Shown: piece after piece, positions 17,444 through 25,410 of the stretch
How positions within the stretch are numbered: position 1 is the stretch's first letter
How the letters are laid out: each line of letters starts with the position of its first letter
Source of the DNA: Corynebacterium meridianum
GTDB taxonomy: Bacteria > Actinomycetota > Actinomycetes > Mycobacteriales > Mycobacteriaceae
Direction: 5' to 3'
Length of the DNA: 64,000 nt
Assembly (NCBI RefSeq): GCF_016342265.1
Contig: NZ_JAEIOS010000013.1
Span: 372,001 to 436,000, forward strand
The notes under the pieces: generated by a model
Database searches by the model: none
Seen by the model: the letters and a program-made list of their open reading frames with translations, nothing else
What the model was told of the DNA's origin: nothing
Translations under genes and position numbers: made by a program

Positions 17444-18487
17444 ATGAGTAACGGCCGCACCGTGTCGCACGGTCCAGGCGACCACGAAAAGACGTTCTCC
17501 CGGGGAACGTCCGTGAACCTGGGAGACGAGCAACTCAACGAGGCGATCTCCTCCGGCATGCGTGAGGTCGAGGAACTTCTCGCCACGGAACTCACCGTCG
17601 GCGAAGAGTTCGTCACCGACAAGGTCCGCTACCTCGCTGCGGCCGGCGGGAAACGCTTCCGCCCCATGTTCGCGCTCCTCGCGTCCCAGTACGGGGCGAA
17701 CCCGGCAAATGCGGACGTCATCAGGGCGGCGGTCGTGGTGGAGATGACCCACCTTGCCACCCTGTACCACGATGACGTGATGGATGAGGCGGACAAACGC
17801 CGGGGGGTGGATTCCGCGAACTCCAGGTGGAGCAACTCCATGGCGATTCTCGCGGGCGACTACCTGCTGGCCCGTGCCTCCCGGATCATGGCGCAGCTCG
17901 GGGTCGACACCGTCGCCCACTTCGCCGCCACCTTCGGCGAGCTGGTCACCGGGCAGATGCGGGAAACCGTCGGCCCCGGTGACGGGGATCCGATCGAGCA
18001 CTACCGGGCGGTCGTCCGGGAGAAGACCGGCGTGCTCATCGCCTCCGCGGGATTTCTCGGTGGGCTGCACGGTGGTGCGACCCCCGAGCAGATTGATGCA
18101 CTGCACCGCTTCGGGTACGCCATCGGCACGGTGTTCCAGATCGTCGACGACATCATCGACATCTACTCCGACACGGACCAGTCGGGGAAGACCCCCGGGA
18201 CGGACCTCAAGGAGGGTGTGTTCACGCTGCCCGTCCTCTACGCGCTGGAGGAGGAGGGGGCCGTGGGAGATGAATTGCGTGCCAGGCTCACCGGGCCGGT
18301 CAGCGACGACGACGAAGTGGCGACCGTCCTCGATCTCCTGCACCGTTCCACCGGCAGGGAGAAGGCGTTGGCGGACGTCCACCGCTACGTGGAGCTCGCC
18401 GAGGCCGAGCTGGCGAAACTCCCGCAGAACGACACCACCGCGGCGCTCCGCACCCTCACCCGATTCACGGTGAGTCGCGTCGGCTGA
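17444..18487 (+). CDS. trans-polyprenyl diphosphate synthase
   Basis: Builds the isoprenoid tail of menaquinone from isopentenyl diphosphate. About 347 residues, all-helical IspB/HepT type. First aspartate-rich motif LYHDDVMDEADKRRG (DDxxD) and second motif VDDIIDIYSD, plus GGKRFRPM binding the homoallylic substrate. The ATG at 17444 is the first with a plausible leader (AGGAC upstream); an 84-codon upward extension is open but looks noncoding. Chain length cannot be read with confidence from the sequence. Confidence 0.88.
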   Translation: MSNGRTVSHGPGDHEKTFSRGTSVNLGDEQLNEAISSGMREVEELLATELTVGEEFVTDKVRYLAAAGGKRFRPMFALLASQYGANPANADVIRAAVVVEMTHLATLYHDDVMDEADKRRGVDSANSRWSNSMAILAGDYLLARASRIMAQLGVDTVAHFAATFGELVTGQMRETVGPGDGDPIEHYRAVVREKTGVLIASAGFLGGLHGGATPEQIDALHRFGYAIGTVFQIVDDIIDIYSDTDQSGKTPGTDLKEGVFTLPVLYALEEEGAVGDELRARLTGPVSDDDEVATVLDLLHRSTGREKALADVHRYVELAEAELAKLPQNDTTAALRTLTRFTVSRVG

Positions 18488-18583
18488 TCCATCCTGGGTC
18501 GGAAAATGTCTGCTGACGTGCGGACTTGCGCGCTGCCACCGGCGCCGTAGTAGAGTGTTCAATGCACCGCGTGAGCGGCGCAC

Positions 18584-18665
18584 GCCAGGTTGCCCGAGCG
18601 GCCAAAGGGAGCGGACTGTAAATCCGTCGGCTATGCCTACGTTGGTTCGAATCCATCACCTGGCA
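18584..18665 (+). tRNA. tRNA-Tyr(GTA)
   Basis: 82 bases with acceptor GCCAGGT paired to ACCTGGC, a long class II variable arm and anticodon loop CTGTAAA giving anticodon GTA. A hairpin plus T-rich run follows at 18674-18730. Confidence 0.95.
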
Positions 18666-18673
18666 CATCAGGG

Positions 18674-18730
18674 AGGCCCGTTCCGGTCCGTATCTTCCAC
18701 GAAGATGCGCCGGGACGGGCCTTTCGTTTT
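18674..18730 (+). terminator. terminator after tRNA-Tyr
   Basis: AGGCCCGTTCCGG (18674-18686) pairs with CCGGGACGGGCCT (18710-18722) with one mismatch, followed by TTCGTTTT. Confidence 0.7.
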
Positions 18731-18899
18731 CTCCGGGTTTCCGGGGGTGGGGTGTTTCCGTGTCCCGCGTGTCCATGACAGCCCCGCGAAGGTTAAAAAA
18801 CTGCTCTGAGCAGCTGATTTGTGTACTCTGGTGGGAACGGGTTAATCTTTGTGAGGCTTCAACGGAGCGGGCACACGCCGTACGGTTCCAAGAGGCTGT

Positions 18900-18972
18900 G
18901 CCCCCTTAGCTCAGTCGGCAGAGCGTTTCCATGGTAAGGAAAAGGTCGACAGTTCGATTCTGTCAGGGGGCT
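18900..18972 (+). tRNA. tRNA-Thr(GGT)
   Basis: 73 bases; acceptor GCCCCCT pairs with AGGGGGC, D-arm GCTCAGTCGGCAGAGC, anticodon loop ATGGTAA with anticodon GGT, T-arm with GTTCGATTC. Confidence 0.94.
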
Positions 18973-19029
18973 CTGTTGTTTTTCCCGCCGGGGTCTTCTA
19001 CGGTCGCGGTCGTGGAGAAGTGGCCACAT

Positions 19030-19101
19030 GGCGGTGTAGCTCAGTGGTAGAGCAAACGACTCATAATCGTTGTGTCGCGAGTTCAATTCTCGCCATCGCT
19101 A
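19030..19101 (+). tRNA. tRNA-Met(CAT), elongator
   Basis: 72 bases; acceptor GGCGGTG with CATCGCT (two G-U pairs), anticodon loop CTCATAA flanked by AACGA/TCGTT, T-loop GTTCAATTC. It lacks the three G-C pairs in the anticodon stem typical of initiator tRNA, so elongator Met. An Ile-CAT species is less likely but was not excluded. Confidence 0.88.
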
Positions 19102-19253
19102 CCGGGATATCGATCCACCGTCCGGGTACCCCAGGGTGCCGGGGCGGTTTTCTCTGGTATCCCTGCGGATGCCCATTGTGACGGAGGCCGGTGTATTCAT
19201 CGGCCCTCGCACGTCTGGTAGGGTAGTCGCGTACTGCAGAACGCAGTGCATGA

Positions 19254-19326
<73 letters not shown>

Positions 19327-19368
19327 CAACACACTTTATGCACACGCAGATCCGAGGAGCACCGCACC

Positions 19369-19716
19369 GTGACCGACGAAAACAAGTCGAAGCCGACAGG
19401 TTCGGCGCGTCCGGCCGGTAAGCGACAGGTGGCGGGGGTGGCCACCACGAGCAGTGACTCATACGCCGCCAAGAAGGCCCGCGATGCCGTCGCCGTATCC
19501 GGCGGGGACAACGAAAAGTCCGGTCTCGCGTCCCGCGGCGGTAGTTTCCTTCCCGAGGTCGTCCGGGAGATGCGGAAGGTTATCTGGCCCACCGCCAAGC
19601 AGATGTTCATCTACACGATCATCGTGCTCATCTTCCTGATCGTGCTGACCGCGCTGGTGTCCGGGGTCGACTTCCTCGCAGGGCTCGGAGTTGAGAAGGT
19701 ACTCACGGCCGACTAG
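19369..19716 (+). CDS. secE: preprotein translocase subunit SecE
   Basis: Small essential subunit of the SecYEG channel in the cytoplasmic membrane. 115 residues: a basic, low-complexity N-terminal arm of about 60 residues, the amphipathic EVVREMRKVIWPTAKQM signature and a single transmembrane helix FIYTIIVLIFLIVLTALV. GTG start at 19369 has GAGGAG 9 bases upstream; a longer frame would run into the tRNA gene. Confidence 0.95.
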   Translation: MTDENKSKPTGSARPAGKRQVAGVATTSSDSYAAKKARDAVAVSGGDNEKSGLASRGGSFLPEVVREMRKVIWPTAKQMFIYTIIVLIFLIVLTALVSGVDFLAGLGVEKVLTAD

Positions 19717-19745
19717 AATTCCGTGCAAGAACACTTTTCACGCAG

Positions 19746-19783
19746 TATCCCGCCCGACCTCACCAGGTCCGGCGGGATATTTC
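19746..19783 (+). terminator. terminator after secE
   Basis: A 15-bp stem with one mismatch: TATCCCGCCCGACCT (19746-19760) and AGGTCCGGCGGGATA (19765-19779), followed by TTTC. It separates secE from nusG, which has its own TAGAAT -10 at 19799-19804. Confidence 0.75.
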
Positions 19784-19880
19784 ATGAGGTGGTCGGCGTA
19801 GAATGTAGCGGAAAGACCCCACCGGGCCCGACCCGCATCTCCGTCCCCACCCGATCGAAAACCCAATGGAGTACACCCAG

Positions 19881-20792
19881 ATGAGCGACGAGAACACCAT
19901 CCCCGAGAACGCCGACGAGGCCGCCACCCCCGAGCAGCCGGTGCAGGAGGCGGATCTGCAGATGACGGAGGACTCCGGCGAACCGGACCTGGGTGACGTC
20001 ACCTCCGAGGATGCGGTCGCGGAAACGGACGGTGCGGAACAGGCCGAAAACGCCGCGGATCCGACTGACGTGGCCTCCGCTGCGGCGGCACTCGGAGATG
20101 ACGGCGGGGCCGCCGCGGAGCAGAACGAGGAAGAGGCTGCGCTCGCCGAGTACAAGGCGTGTCTCCGTAAGTTCCTCCGTGAGCTGAAGAAGCTCCCGGG
20201 CCAGTGGTACATCATCCAGTGCTACTCCGGCTACGAGAACAAGGTGAAGACCAACCTGGACATGCGTGCCCAGACCCTGGAGGTCGAGGACTCGATCTAC
20301 GATGTCGTCGTCCCGATCGAGGAGGTCATCGAAATCCGCGACGGCAAGCGGAAACCCGTCAAGCGGAAGCTCCTGCCCGGATACGTCCTCGTCCGCATGG
20401 ACATCAACGACCGCTCCTGGTCCGTTGTCCGCGACACCCCGGGTGTGACCAGCTTCGTCGGCAACGAGGGCAACGCCACCCCGGTCAAGCACCGTGACGT
20501 CGCGAAGTTCCTCATGCCGCAGGAGACCACCCCGGTAGAGGGCGAGGAGGGGGCGGCCGATGCCTCCGGCGAGAAGCTCGTCGCTCAGCCCTCCCCGTCC
20601 GCGGGCAGGCATGTCGAGGTCGACTTCCAGGTCGGCGAAGCCGTCACCATTCTCACCGGTGCGTTGGCCTCGGTCTCCGCGACGATCTCCGAGATCGACG
20701 CCGAAGGTGGCAAGCTGAGGGCGCTGGTCTCCATCTTCGGTCGGGAGACCCCGGTGGACCTCACCTTCGACCAGGTGGAGAAGCTCACCTAG
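19881..20792 (+). CDS. nusG: transcription elongation/termination factor NusG
   Basis: Binds RNA polymerase and the nascent transcript; links transcription to Rho and the ribosome. About 303 residues: an acidic, disordered N-terminal extension of roughly 100 residues, the NGN domain ([20 protein letters not shown] to [12 protein letters not shown]) and a C-terminal KOW domain ([17 protein letters not shown] to [11 protein letters not shown]). An insert rich in E, A and P links NGN and KOW. Start set at the second ATG (19881), with GGAG 9 bases before it; the ATG 15 bases earlier has no such site. Own promoter (TAGAAT). Confidence 0.93.
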   Translation: MSDENTIPENADEAATPEQPVQEADLQMTEDSGEPDLGDVTSEDAVAETDGAEQAENAADPTDVASAAAALGDDGGAAAEQNEEEAALAEYKACLRKFLRELKKLPGQWYIIQCYSGYENKVKTNLDMRAQTLEVEDSIYDVVVPIEEVIEIRDGKRKPVKRKLLPGYVLVRMDINDRSWSVVRDTPGVTSFVGNEGNATPVKHRDVAKFLMPQETTPVEGEEGAADASGEKLVAQPSPSAGRHVEVDFQVGEAVTILTGALASVSATISEIDAEGGKLRALVSIFGRETPVDLTFDQVEKLT

Positions 20793-20815
20793 GGCGTTCC
20801 ATTACCACCGCATAC

Positions 20816-20859
20816 AACCCGTCCGTCACGGCTGCCAGGCCACCGGGCGGGTTTTGTGT
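20816..20859 (+). terminator. terminator after nusG
   Basis: AACCCGTCCG (20816-20825) pairs with CGGGCGGGTT near 20844-20853 over 10 bp with one G-U pair, followed directly by a short T tract that also forms the start of the rplK -35. Confidence 0.65.
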
Positions 20860-20882
20860 ACTTCCGCAGGGTCAGGTAGTCT
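20854..20882 (+). promoter_or_regulatory. rplK promoter
   Basis: -35 TTGTGT (20854-20859), 17-base spacer, -10 TAGTCT (20877-20882). Correct spacing and good -10 for a housekeeping sigma factor. Confidence 0.6.
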
Positions 20883-21173
20883 GGCTCGTTGCGTGTGCCC
20901 GGATCGCAGCTCCCGGAGGTCGGAGACGGCGGAGGAGCTGAGGAAGGGGACACGTCGACCCGGAAAGCCTGTGCATCCGTGCACAGGGCTCCGGGAACAC
21001 CACACACATCAATCCCCGGTGGCCGGGTTACACCTTCAACGCAGTCGGAACTGCGGGTGGGGCCCGGCATCCGGACGACGACGGTGGTTGTGCGTGACCC
21101 GAACGGAACGTTCCCGTCACGCCCGCCCACGGACATCGGCCGCCGCCGTCGGTAACAAGGAAGAGGTACAACG

Positions 21174-21611
21174 ATGCCCCCGAAGAAGAAGAAAAAGGTC
21201 ACCGGCCTGATCAAGCTGCAGATCCAGGCGGGACAGGCCAACCCGGCCCCGCCGGTCGGCCCCGCCCTGGGTGCCCATGGTGTCAACATCATGGAATTCT
21301 GCAAGGCCTACAACGCCGCCACCGAACAGCAGCGCGGCAACGTGGTCCCCGTCGAGATCACCGTCTTCGAGGACCGATCCTTCGAGTTCAAGCTGAAGAC
21401 CCCGCCGGCGGCGAAGCTGCTGCTGAAGGCCGCAGGCCTGCAGAAGGGCTCCGGCGTCCCGCACACCCAGAAGGTGGGCAAGGTCACCATGGCGCAGGTC
21501 AAGGAGATCGCGGAGACCAAGAAGGAAGACCTCAACGCGAACGACATCGACGCCGCGGCGAAGATCATCGCGGGCACCGCCCGTTCCATGGGTATCGAGG
21601 TCGAGGGCTAG
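21174..21611 (+). CDS. rplK: 50S ribosomal protein L11
   Basis: Stalk-base protein of the GTPase centre; binds 23S rRNA with L10 and is needed for RelA-type stringent signalling. 145 residues, full length. N-terminal [20 protein letters not shown] with [19 protein letters not shown], and the C-terminal rRNA-binding helices up to [12 protein letters not shown]. The ATG has GAAGAGG 9-10 bases upstream. Followed by a hairpin and rplA. Confidence 0.97.
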   Translation: MPPKKKKKVTGLIKLQIQAGQANPAPPVGPALGAHGVNIMEFCKAYNAATEQQRGNVVPVEITVFEDRSFEFKLKTPPAAKLLLKAAGLQKGSGVPHTQKVGKVTMAQVKEIAETKKEDLNANDIDAAAKIIAGTARSMGIEVEG

Positions 21612-21621
21612 TAACCCGTCC

Positions 21622-21651
21622 GCTCCGTTCCCGGGACACCGGGAGCGGAGC
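21622..21651 (+). other. hairpin between rplK and rplA
   Basis: A 13-bp stem, GCTCCGTTCCCGG (21622-21634) with CCGGGAGCGGAGC (21639-21651), one G-U pair, tetraloop GACA, no T tract. Probably an RNA stability or partial termination element in the rplK-rplA spacer. Confidence 0.5.
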
Positions 21652-21726
21652 ATGTGGGAGGGCCCGCTTCGGCCCGCACCACAAATTCCCACCCGCTTTT
21701 CACCATCTGAAAACTAAGGAATCACA

Positions 21727-22443
21727 ATGAGCAAGCAGTCCAAGGCATACCGCGCCAAGGCCGAGAAGATCGACGCGGGCCGTATCTACGTCCCGATCGA
21801 GGCCGCCCGTCTGGTCAAGGAGACCTCCTCCGACAACTTCGACGCCACCGTCGACGTCGCCATCCGTCTGGGCGTCGACCCCCGCAAGGCGGACCAGCTC
21901 GTCCGCGGCACCGTCTCCCTGCCGAACGGCACCGGTAAGACCGTCCGCGTCGTCGTCTTCGCCGCAGGCGAGAAAGCGACCCAGGCCGAAGAAGCCGGCG
22001 CCGACATGGTCGGAACCGACGAACTGATCGAGAAGATCCAGGGCGGTTGGACCGACTTCGACGCCGCGATCGCCACCCCGGACCAGATGGCCAAGGTCGG
22101 CCGCGTCGCCCGCGTCCTCGGCCCCCGTGGCCTCATGCCCAACCCGAAGACCGGCACCGTGACCATGGACGTCGCGAAGGCCGTCACCGAGATCAAGGGC
22201 GGCAAGATCTCCTTCCGCGTCGACAAGGCCTCCAACCTGCACGCCGTGCTGGGTAAGGCCTCCTTCGACGCCGAGAAGCTGGCGGAGAACTACGGCGCTC
22301 TCATCGACGAGCTGCTGCGCCTCAAGCCCTCCTCCTCGAAGGGTGCCTACCTGAAGAAGGTCACCATCTCCTCCACCAACGGCCCCGGTATCCCCGTGGA
22401 CAACACCGTGGTGAAGAACTACCTCGACGAGCCCCAGGTCTAG
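21727..22443 (+). CDS. rplA: 50S ribosomal protein L1
   Basis: Stalk protein binding 23S rRNA helix 76-78 near the E site; also a translational repressor of its own operon in many bacteria. 238 residues, normal. Landmarks: [33 protein letters not shown] (the L1 signature) and [12 protein letters not shown] near the end. The ATG follows AAGGAATCACA. Ends just before a strong hairpin at 22471-22518. Confidence 0.97.
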   Translation: MSKQSKAYRAKAEKIDAGRIYVPIEAARLVKETSSDNFDATVDVAIRLGVDPRKADQLVRGTVSLPNGTGKTVRVVVFAAGEKATQAEEAGADMVGTDELIEKIQGGWTDFDAAIATPDQMAKVGRVARVLGPRGLMPNPKTGTVTMDVAKAVTEIKGGKISFRVDKASNLHAVLGKASFDAEKLAENYGALIDELLRLKPSSSKGAYLKKVTISSTNGPGIPVDNTVVKNYLDEPQV

Positions 22444-22470
22444 GTCAGCTGACCTGACCGCCGGGTCGAC

Positions 22471-22518
22471 CGGAGAGCCCCGCCTACCGTCCTCCGTGAC
22501 GGAACGCGGGGCTCTCCG
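22471..22518 (+). terminator. hairpin after rplA
   Basis: CGGAGAGCCCCGC (22471-22483) pairs perfectly with GCGGGGCTCTCCG (22506-22518), 13 bp. There is no T run, so it may be a factor-assisted or partial terminator before the separate rplJL promoter. Confidence 0.6.
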
Positions 22519-22587
22519 CGTCTCCGGTCCGCCACCCTCAGGGGAGTGCCCGGGGAGCGTACCCACGGGGGAGTAACCACCCGTGAT

Positions 22588-22616
22588 TTGACCTGCCGGG
22601 TCCGCGTGCCTAGACT
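22588..22616 (+). promoter_or_regulatory. rplJL promoter
   Basis: -35 TTGACC (22588-22593), exactly 17 bases, -10 TAGACT (22611-22616). One of the best housekeeping promoters in the window. It drives the L10 leader and rplJ-rplL. Confidence 0.75.
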
Positions 22617-22639
22617 GGCCCATCGAAGTTTGAACGGCG

Positions 22640-22800
22640 CGTTTCTCAACGCGACGAGCTCAAGTTTCACCGAAGACCGTCGGTCATCCCCGTAAAGGGG
22701 ATCGAAGGTTTCCGCCCCGCGGAACGGCCCACGCAGGAGACACTTGGAGCCTCCCTCTTTCCAGAGGTGTGCCCCCCGTGCTCTTGCACGGGGCTTTGTC
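22640..22800 (+). ncRNA. ribosomal protein L10 leader (autoregulatory)
   Basis: The 5 prime leader of rplJ has the expected L10-leader features: ACCGAAGACCGTCGGT (22669-22684), further paired segments, CACGCAGGAGACAC near 22730-22743, and a terminator-like hairpin before the gene. Binding of the L10(L12)4 complex to such leaders lowers rplJL expression. Boundaries are approximate and secondary structure was not computed. Confidence 0.7.
22774..22799 (+). terminator. attenuator hairpin upstream of rplJ
   Basis: Perfect 8-bp stem CCCCGTGC (22774-22781) / GCACGGGG (22786-22793) with loop TCTT and then CTTTGT. Its position after the L10 leader and before the rplJ start suggests a transcription attenuator. 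Confidence 0.6.
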
Positions 22801-22885
22801 ATGTCTCCACCGTTCACACGGTCGGAGGCGCGGCGGAGTCCCGGCGGATCAGACGACCTACACACATGAGGAAGGAGGCGAAGTA

Positions 22886-23407
22886 ATGGCTAACGCAAAG
22901 AACGTCGCCGCAGTGGCTGAACTCAAGCAGCGCTTTGAGTCCACCAACGCCGTCGTGCTCACCGAGTACCGCGGCCTCTCCGTGGCTCAGACCACCGAAC
23001 TGCGTCGGGCTCTCGGCTCGGATGTCACCTACTCCGTCGCCAAGAACACCATGATCAAGCTGGCTGCGAAAGAAGCCGGCGTCGAAGGTCTTGATGACGT
23101 CCTGACCGGTCCCACCGCAATCGCCTTCATCAAGGGCGAGGCTGTTGACGCAGCCAAGGCGATGAAGGACTTCGGCAAGGACAACAAGGCGTTCGTGGTC
23201 AAGGGTGGCTACATGGACGGCGAATTCCTGAGCGCGGCTCAGGTTGAAGCCATCGCCGAGCTGGATAACCGCGAGACCACTCTCGCGAAACTGGCGGGCG
23301 CCATGCAGGGCAGCTTGGCAAAGGCCGCAGGCCTGTTCAACGCACCGGCTTCCCAGATCGCACGCCTCAGCGCTGCGCTCCAGGAAAAGAAGCAGGGCGA
23401 AGAATAA
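22886..23407 (+). CDS. rplJ: 50S ribosomal protein L10
   Basis: Anchors the L7/L12 dimers to the ribosomal stalk and represses its own mRNA. 173 residues, usual length. The N-terminal rRNA-binding part includes [20 protein letters not shown] and [12 protein letters not shown]; the C-terminal helix that binds L12 is [15 protein letters not shown] at 22886 is preceded by GGAAGGAGG. The longer open frame upstream covers the leader and is not coding. Confidence 0.97.
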   Translation: MANAKNVAAVAELKQRFESTNAVVLTEYRGLSVAQTTELRRALGSDVTYSVAKNTMIKLAAKEAGVEGLDDVLTGPTAIAFIKGEAVDAAKAMKDFGKDNKAFVVKGGYMDGEFLSAAQVEAIAELDNRETTLAKLAGAMQGSLAKAAGLFNAPASQIARLSAALQEKKQGEE

Positions 23408-23506
23408 GACGACTCCTGCCGCACGGCACGAGACGTACAGAGTTAGACCACAGCACAAACTTTTCGGCCCGGTGCGTCCGGGCCACCAACTGAAAGGACT
23501 GCCACC

Positions 23507-23893
23507 ATGGCTAAGTTCACCAATGACGAGCTCATCGAGGCCTTCAAGGAAATGACCCTCATCGAGCTCTCCGAGTTCGTGAAGCTCTTCGAGGACACCT
23601 TCGACGTCACCGCCGCCGCTCCGGTCGCCGCCGTCGCCGCCGGCGCCCCCGGTGCCGCTGCCGCCGCTGAGGAGGAGAAGGACGAGTTCGACGTCGTTCT
23701 CGAGGATGCCGGCGCCAAGAAGATCGGCGTGATCAAGGCTGTCCGTGAGATCGTCTCCGGCCTGGGTCTGAAGGAAGCCAAGGAGCTCGTCGAGTCCGCT
23801 CCGAAGGCGATCCTCGAGGGTGCGTCCAAGGACGACGCTGAGGCTGCCAAGACCAAGCTCGAAGAGGCCGGCGCCAAGGTCTCCCTGAAGTAA
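23507..23893 (+). CDS. rplL: 50S ribosomal protein L7/L12
   Basis: Stalk dimer that recruits and stimulates the translational GTPases. 128 residues: N-terminal dimerisation helices ([20 protein letters not shown]), an alanine-glycine-proline hinge ([14 protein letters not shown]) and the C-terminal domain with [20 protein letters not shown]. It is in the rplJ operon with a 99-base gap and its own AAAGGA site. A strong terminator follows. Confidence 0.97.
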   Translation: MAKFTNDELIEAFKEMTLIELSEFVKLFEDTFDVTAAAPVAAVAAGAPGAAAAAEEEKDEFDVVLEDAGAKKIGVIKAVREIVSGLGLKEAKELVESAPKAILEGASKDDAEAAKTKLEEAGAKVSLK

Positions 23894-23936
23894 TCCCCCG
23901 GGATTCACTTCCTCCACCGCGTGACGGTGGCACCCG

Positions 23937-23984
23937 AACGGCCCGCAGATTTCCTTCTCCACGGAAATCTGCGGGCCGTTTTTC
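23937..23984 (+). terminator. terminator after rplL
   Basis: Perfect 18-bp stem, AACGGCCCGCAGATTTCC (23937-23954) with GGAAATCTGCGGGCCGTT (23963-23980), then TTTC. A textbook intrinsic terminator. Confidence 0.9.
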
Positions 23985-24066
23985 GTGTCCCGAGGCATGA
24001 TCGATGACTGATAGGACGCCAAAACCGATCTTCATCACCGACCGGTGCGCGGGGTAGCATCGGGTC

Positions 24067-25053
24067 ATGCTTGCGAAGTCGCGTATTTTTTCGGTGCTGA
24101 TCCTCGGTCTGGGGGCCGCACTGGTCACCTGGGGGCTGGTGTCACCGTACTTCTTCCATGACGACGGCAGACTGCCGCTGACCCTTCAGGACACCACGCT
24201 GACGGTGCGCGACGAGAATGCCCGGACCACGTTGAACCCCGGTCCGGGTGAGATCGTGCAGGCGGCGGTCATCCGCCAGCATCACGTCGAGCTCCTCGAC
24301 CCCGCCGATGCGGAGACCGTGACCGTGCGGATCGGATCCACGATGATGCGTGAGGCCAACGAGGACGACATCGAGCGCCTCGTCGATGCCTCCGTGTGGA
24401 GTTTCGTCATGGACCGGACAACCGGCGAAGCTGTCGGCCCGGCGACGATGACGTCCCAGCTCGGTATCCCGCCGACCCAGGTGCCCATGACCGGACTCTG
24501 GGCGAAGTTCCCCTCCGACCCCGCGAAGACGACCTACGAGGTCTTCGACGCCACCCTGCGGGGGGGTGCGCCCGCAGTCTACAAAGACACCGTCGAACGT
24601 GGTGGACGACAGCTCAACGTCTACCGGCAGACGATCGAACCGACGAACCTGGCCACGCGGTACGCGGACATGTTCAACACCACGACGTTCGAGACCGCGG
24701 ACGGCGGCACCGAACCTGGCTACCTGTTCTACTCGGCCGACCGCGACTGGTACGTGGACACCGAAACGGGACTGGTCGTGGACATCCACGAGAACCTCGA
24801 GACCTACTACGGGACCCGGGACGGGGAACGCCGCGAGCAGGTTCTCGTCTTCCAGGGAGCCGGGACGGATGAATCCGTCGATCGGCTCATCGCGCAGGCC
24901 GAACGGATACCGGACGGGTCCGGACAGCGCACGATCACCACCGTGCTGCTGGTTCTCGGTACCCTGCTTCTGCTCGTCGGACTGATCGGGGCGCTGTCCG
25001 GCGGCCGCATCCTCCGCGGGAGGAGATCGTCCGGGGCGACGGAGAACCTGTGA
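24067..25053 (+). CDS. DUF3068 (PorA-like) membrane protein
   Basis: 328 residues with one N-terminal membrane span (about 8-29), a large extracytoplasmic domain and a C-terminal span (about 285-308, TVLLVLGTLLLLVGLIGALS). The soluble part contains the tracts ARTTLNPGPGEIVQAAVIRQ and VWSFVMDRTTGEAV, LWAKFPSD and DTETGLVVDIHE, features of DUF3068 proteins of Actinobacteria. An ATG 6 bases after TAGCAT suggests a leaderless transcript. Role unknown; despite the PorA label used for the family I see no porin evidence. Confidence 0.8.
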   Translation: MLAKSRIFSVLILGLGAALVTWGLVSPYFFHDDGRLPLTLQDTTLTVRDENARTTLNPGPGEIVQAAVIRQHHVELLDPADAETVTVRIGSTMMREANEDDIERLVDASVWSFVMDRTTGEAVGPATMTSQLGIPPTQVPMTGLWAKFPSDPAKTTYEVFDATLRGGAPAVYKDTVERGGRQLNVYRQTIEPTNLATRYADMFNTTTFETADGGTEPGYLFYSADRDWYVDTETGLVVDIHENLETYYGTRDGERREQVLVFQGAGTDESVDRLIAQAERIPDGSGQRTITTVLLVLGTLLLLVGLIGALSGGRILRGRRSSGATENL

Positions 25054-25410
25054 CGACGCACCGCACGGGAGTTGGCGGGGCCGGGTGGCCGGCGATCTGT
25101 TAGGGTGGCGCCGGAAGGTGCCTCTCGGGGCCCGGTCGCGCGACTCCCGGTTCGGTCGCACGCGGGACCTGAAAATGGTGCTTTACAGGCGGAAGAAAAT
25201 GGTATAGGCTAGCTCGTTGCGCTGGAATCTCTTTCCGGTTATCCTGTCCGACCTTGGCCAGACCGGTTGAAAAACCCGGTTTGACAAGGTCATTCAGTGC
25301 TATCCGGAGATGATTGGTTCCACAGCAGACCACATGCTAAAAATTCTAGCGGAACGGGCCCACCATCGTCGTGGGTGAGCCCACCGCGTGAGGTGCTGGA
25401 AGGACGCATC
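25054..25410 (+). other. rpoB upstream region
   Basis: No gene seen in 357 bases. It holds the rpoB promoter at 25182-25210 and about 195 bases of leader containing the imperfect palindrome GACCTTGGCCAGACCGGTTG near 25250-25270. Confidence 0.5.
25182..25210 (+). promoter_or_regulatory. rpoBC promoter
   Basis: -35 TTTACA (25182-25187), 17-base spacer, -10 TAGGCT (25205-25210). Transcription should start near 25217. Confidence 0.65.

Larger units (their letters stand above)
20793..21173 (+). other. nusG-rplK intergenic leader region
   Basis: No gene seen in 381 bases. It contains the nusG terminator (20816-20859), an overlapping rplK promoter (20854-20882) and then about 290 bases of transcribed leader before rplK with no recognised RNA family. 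Confidence 0.5.
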
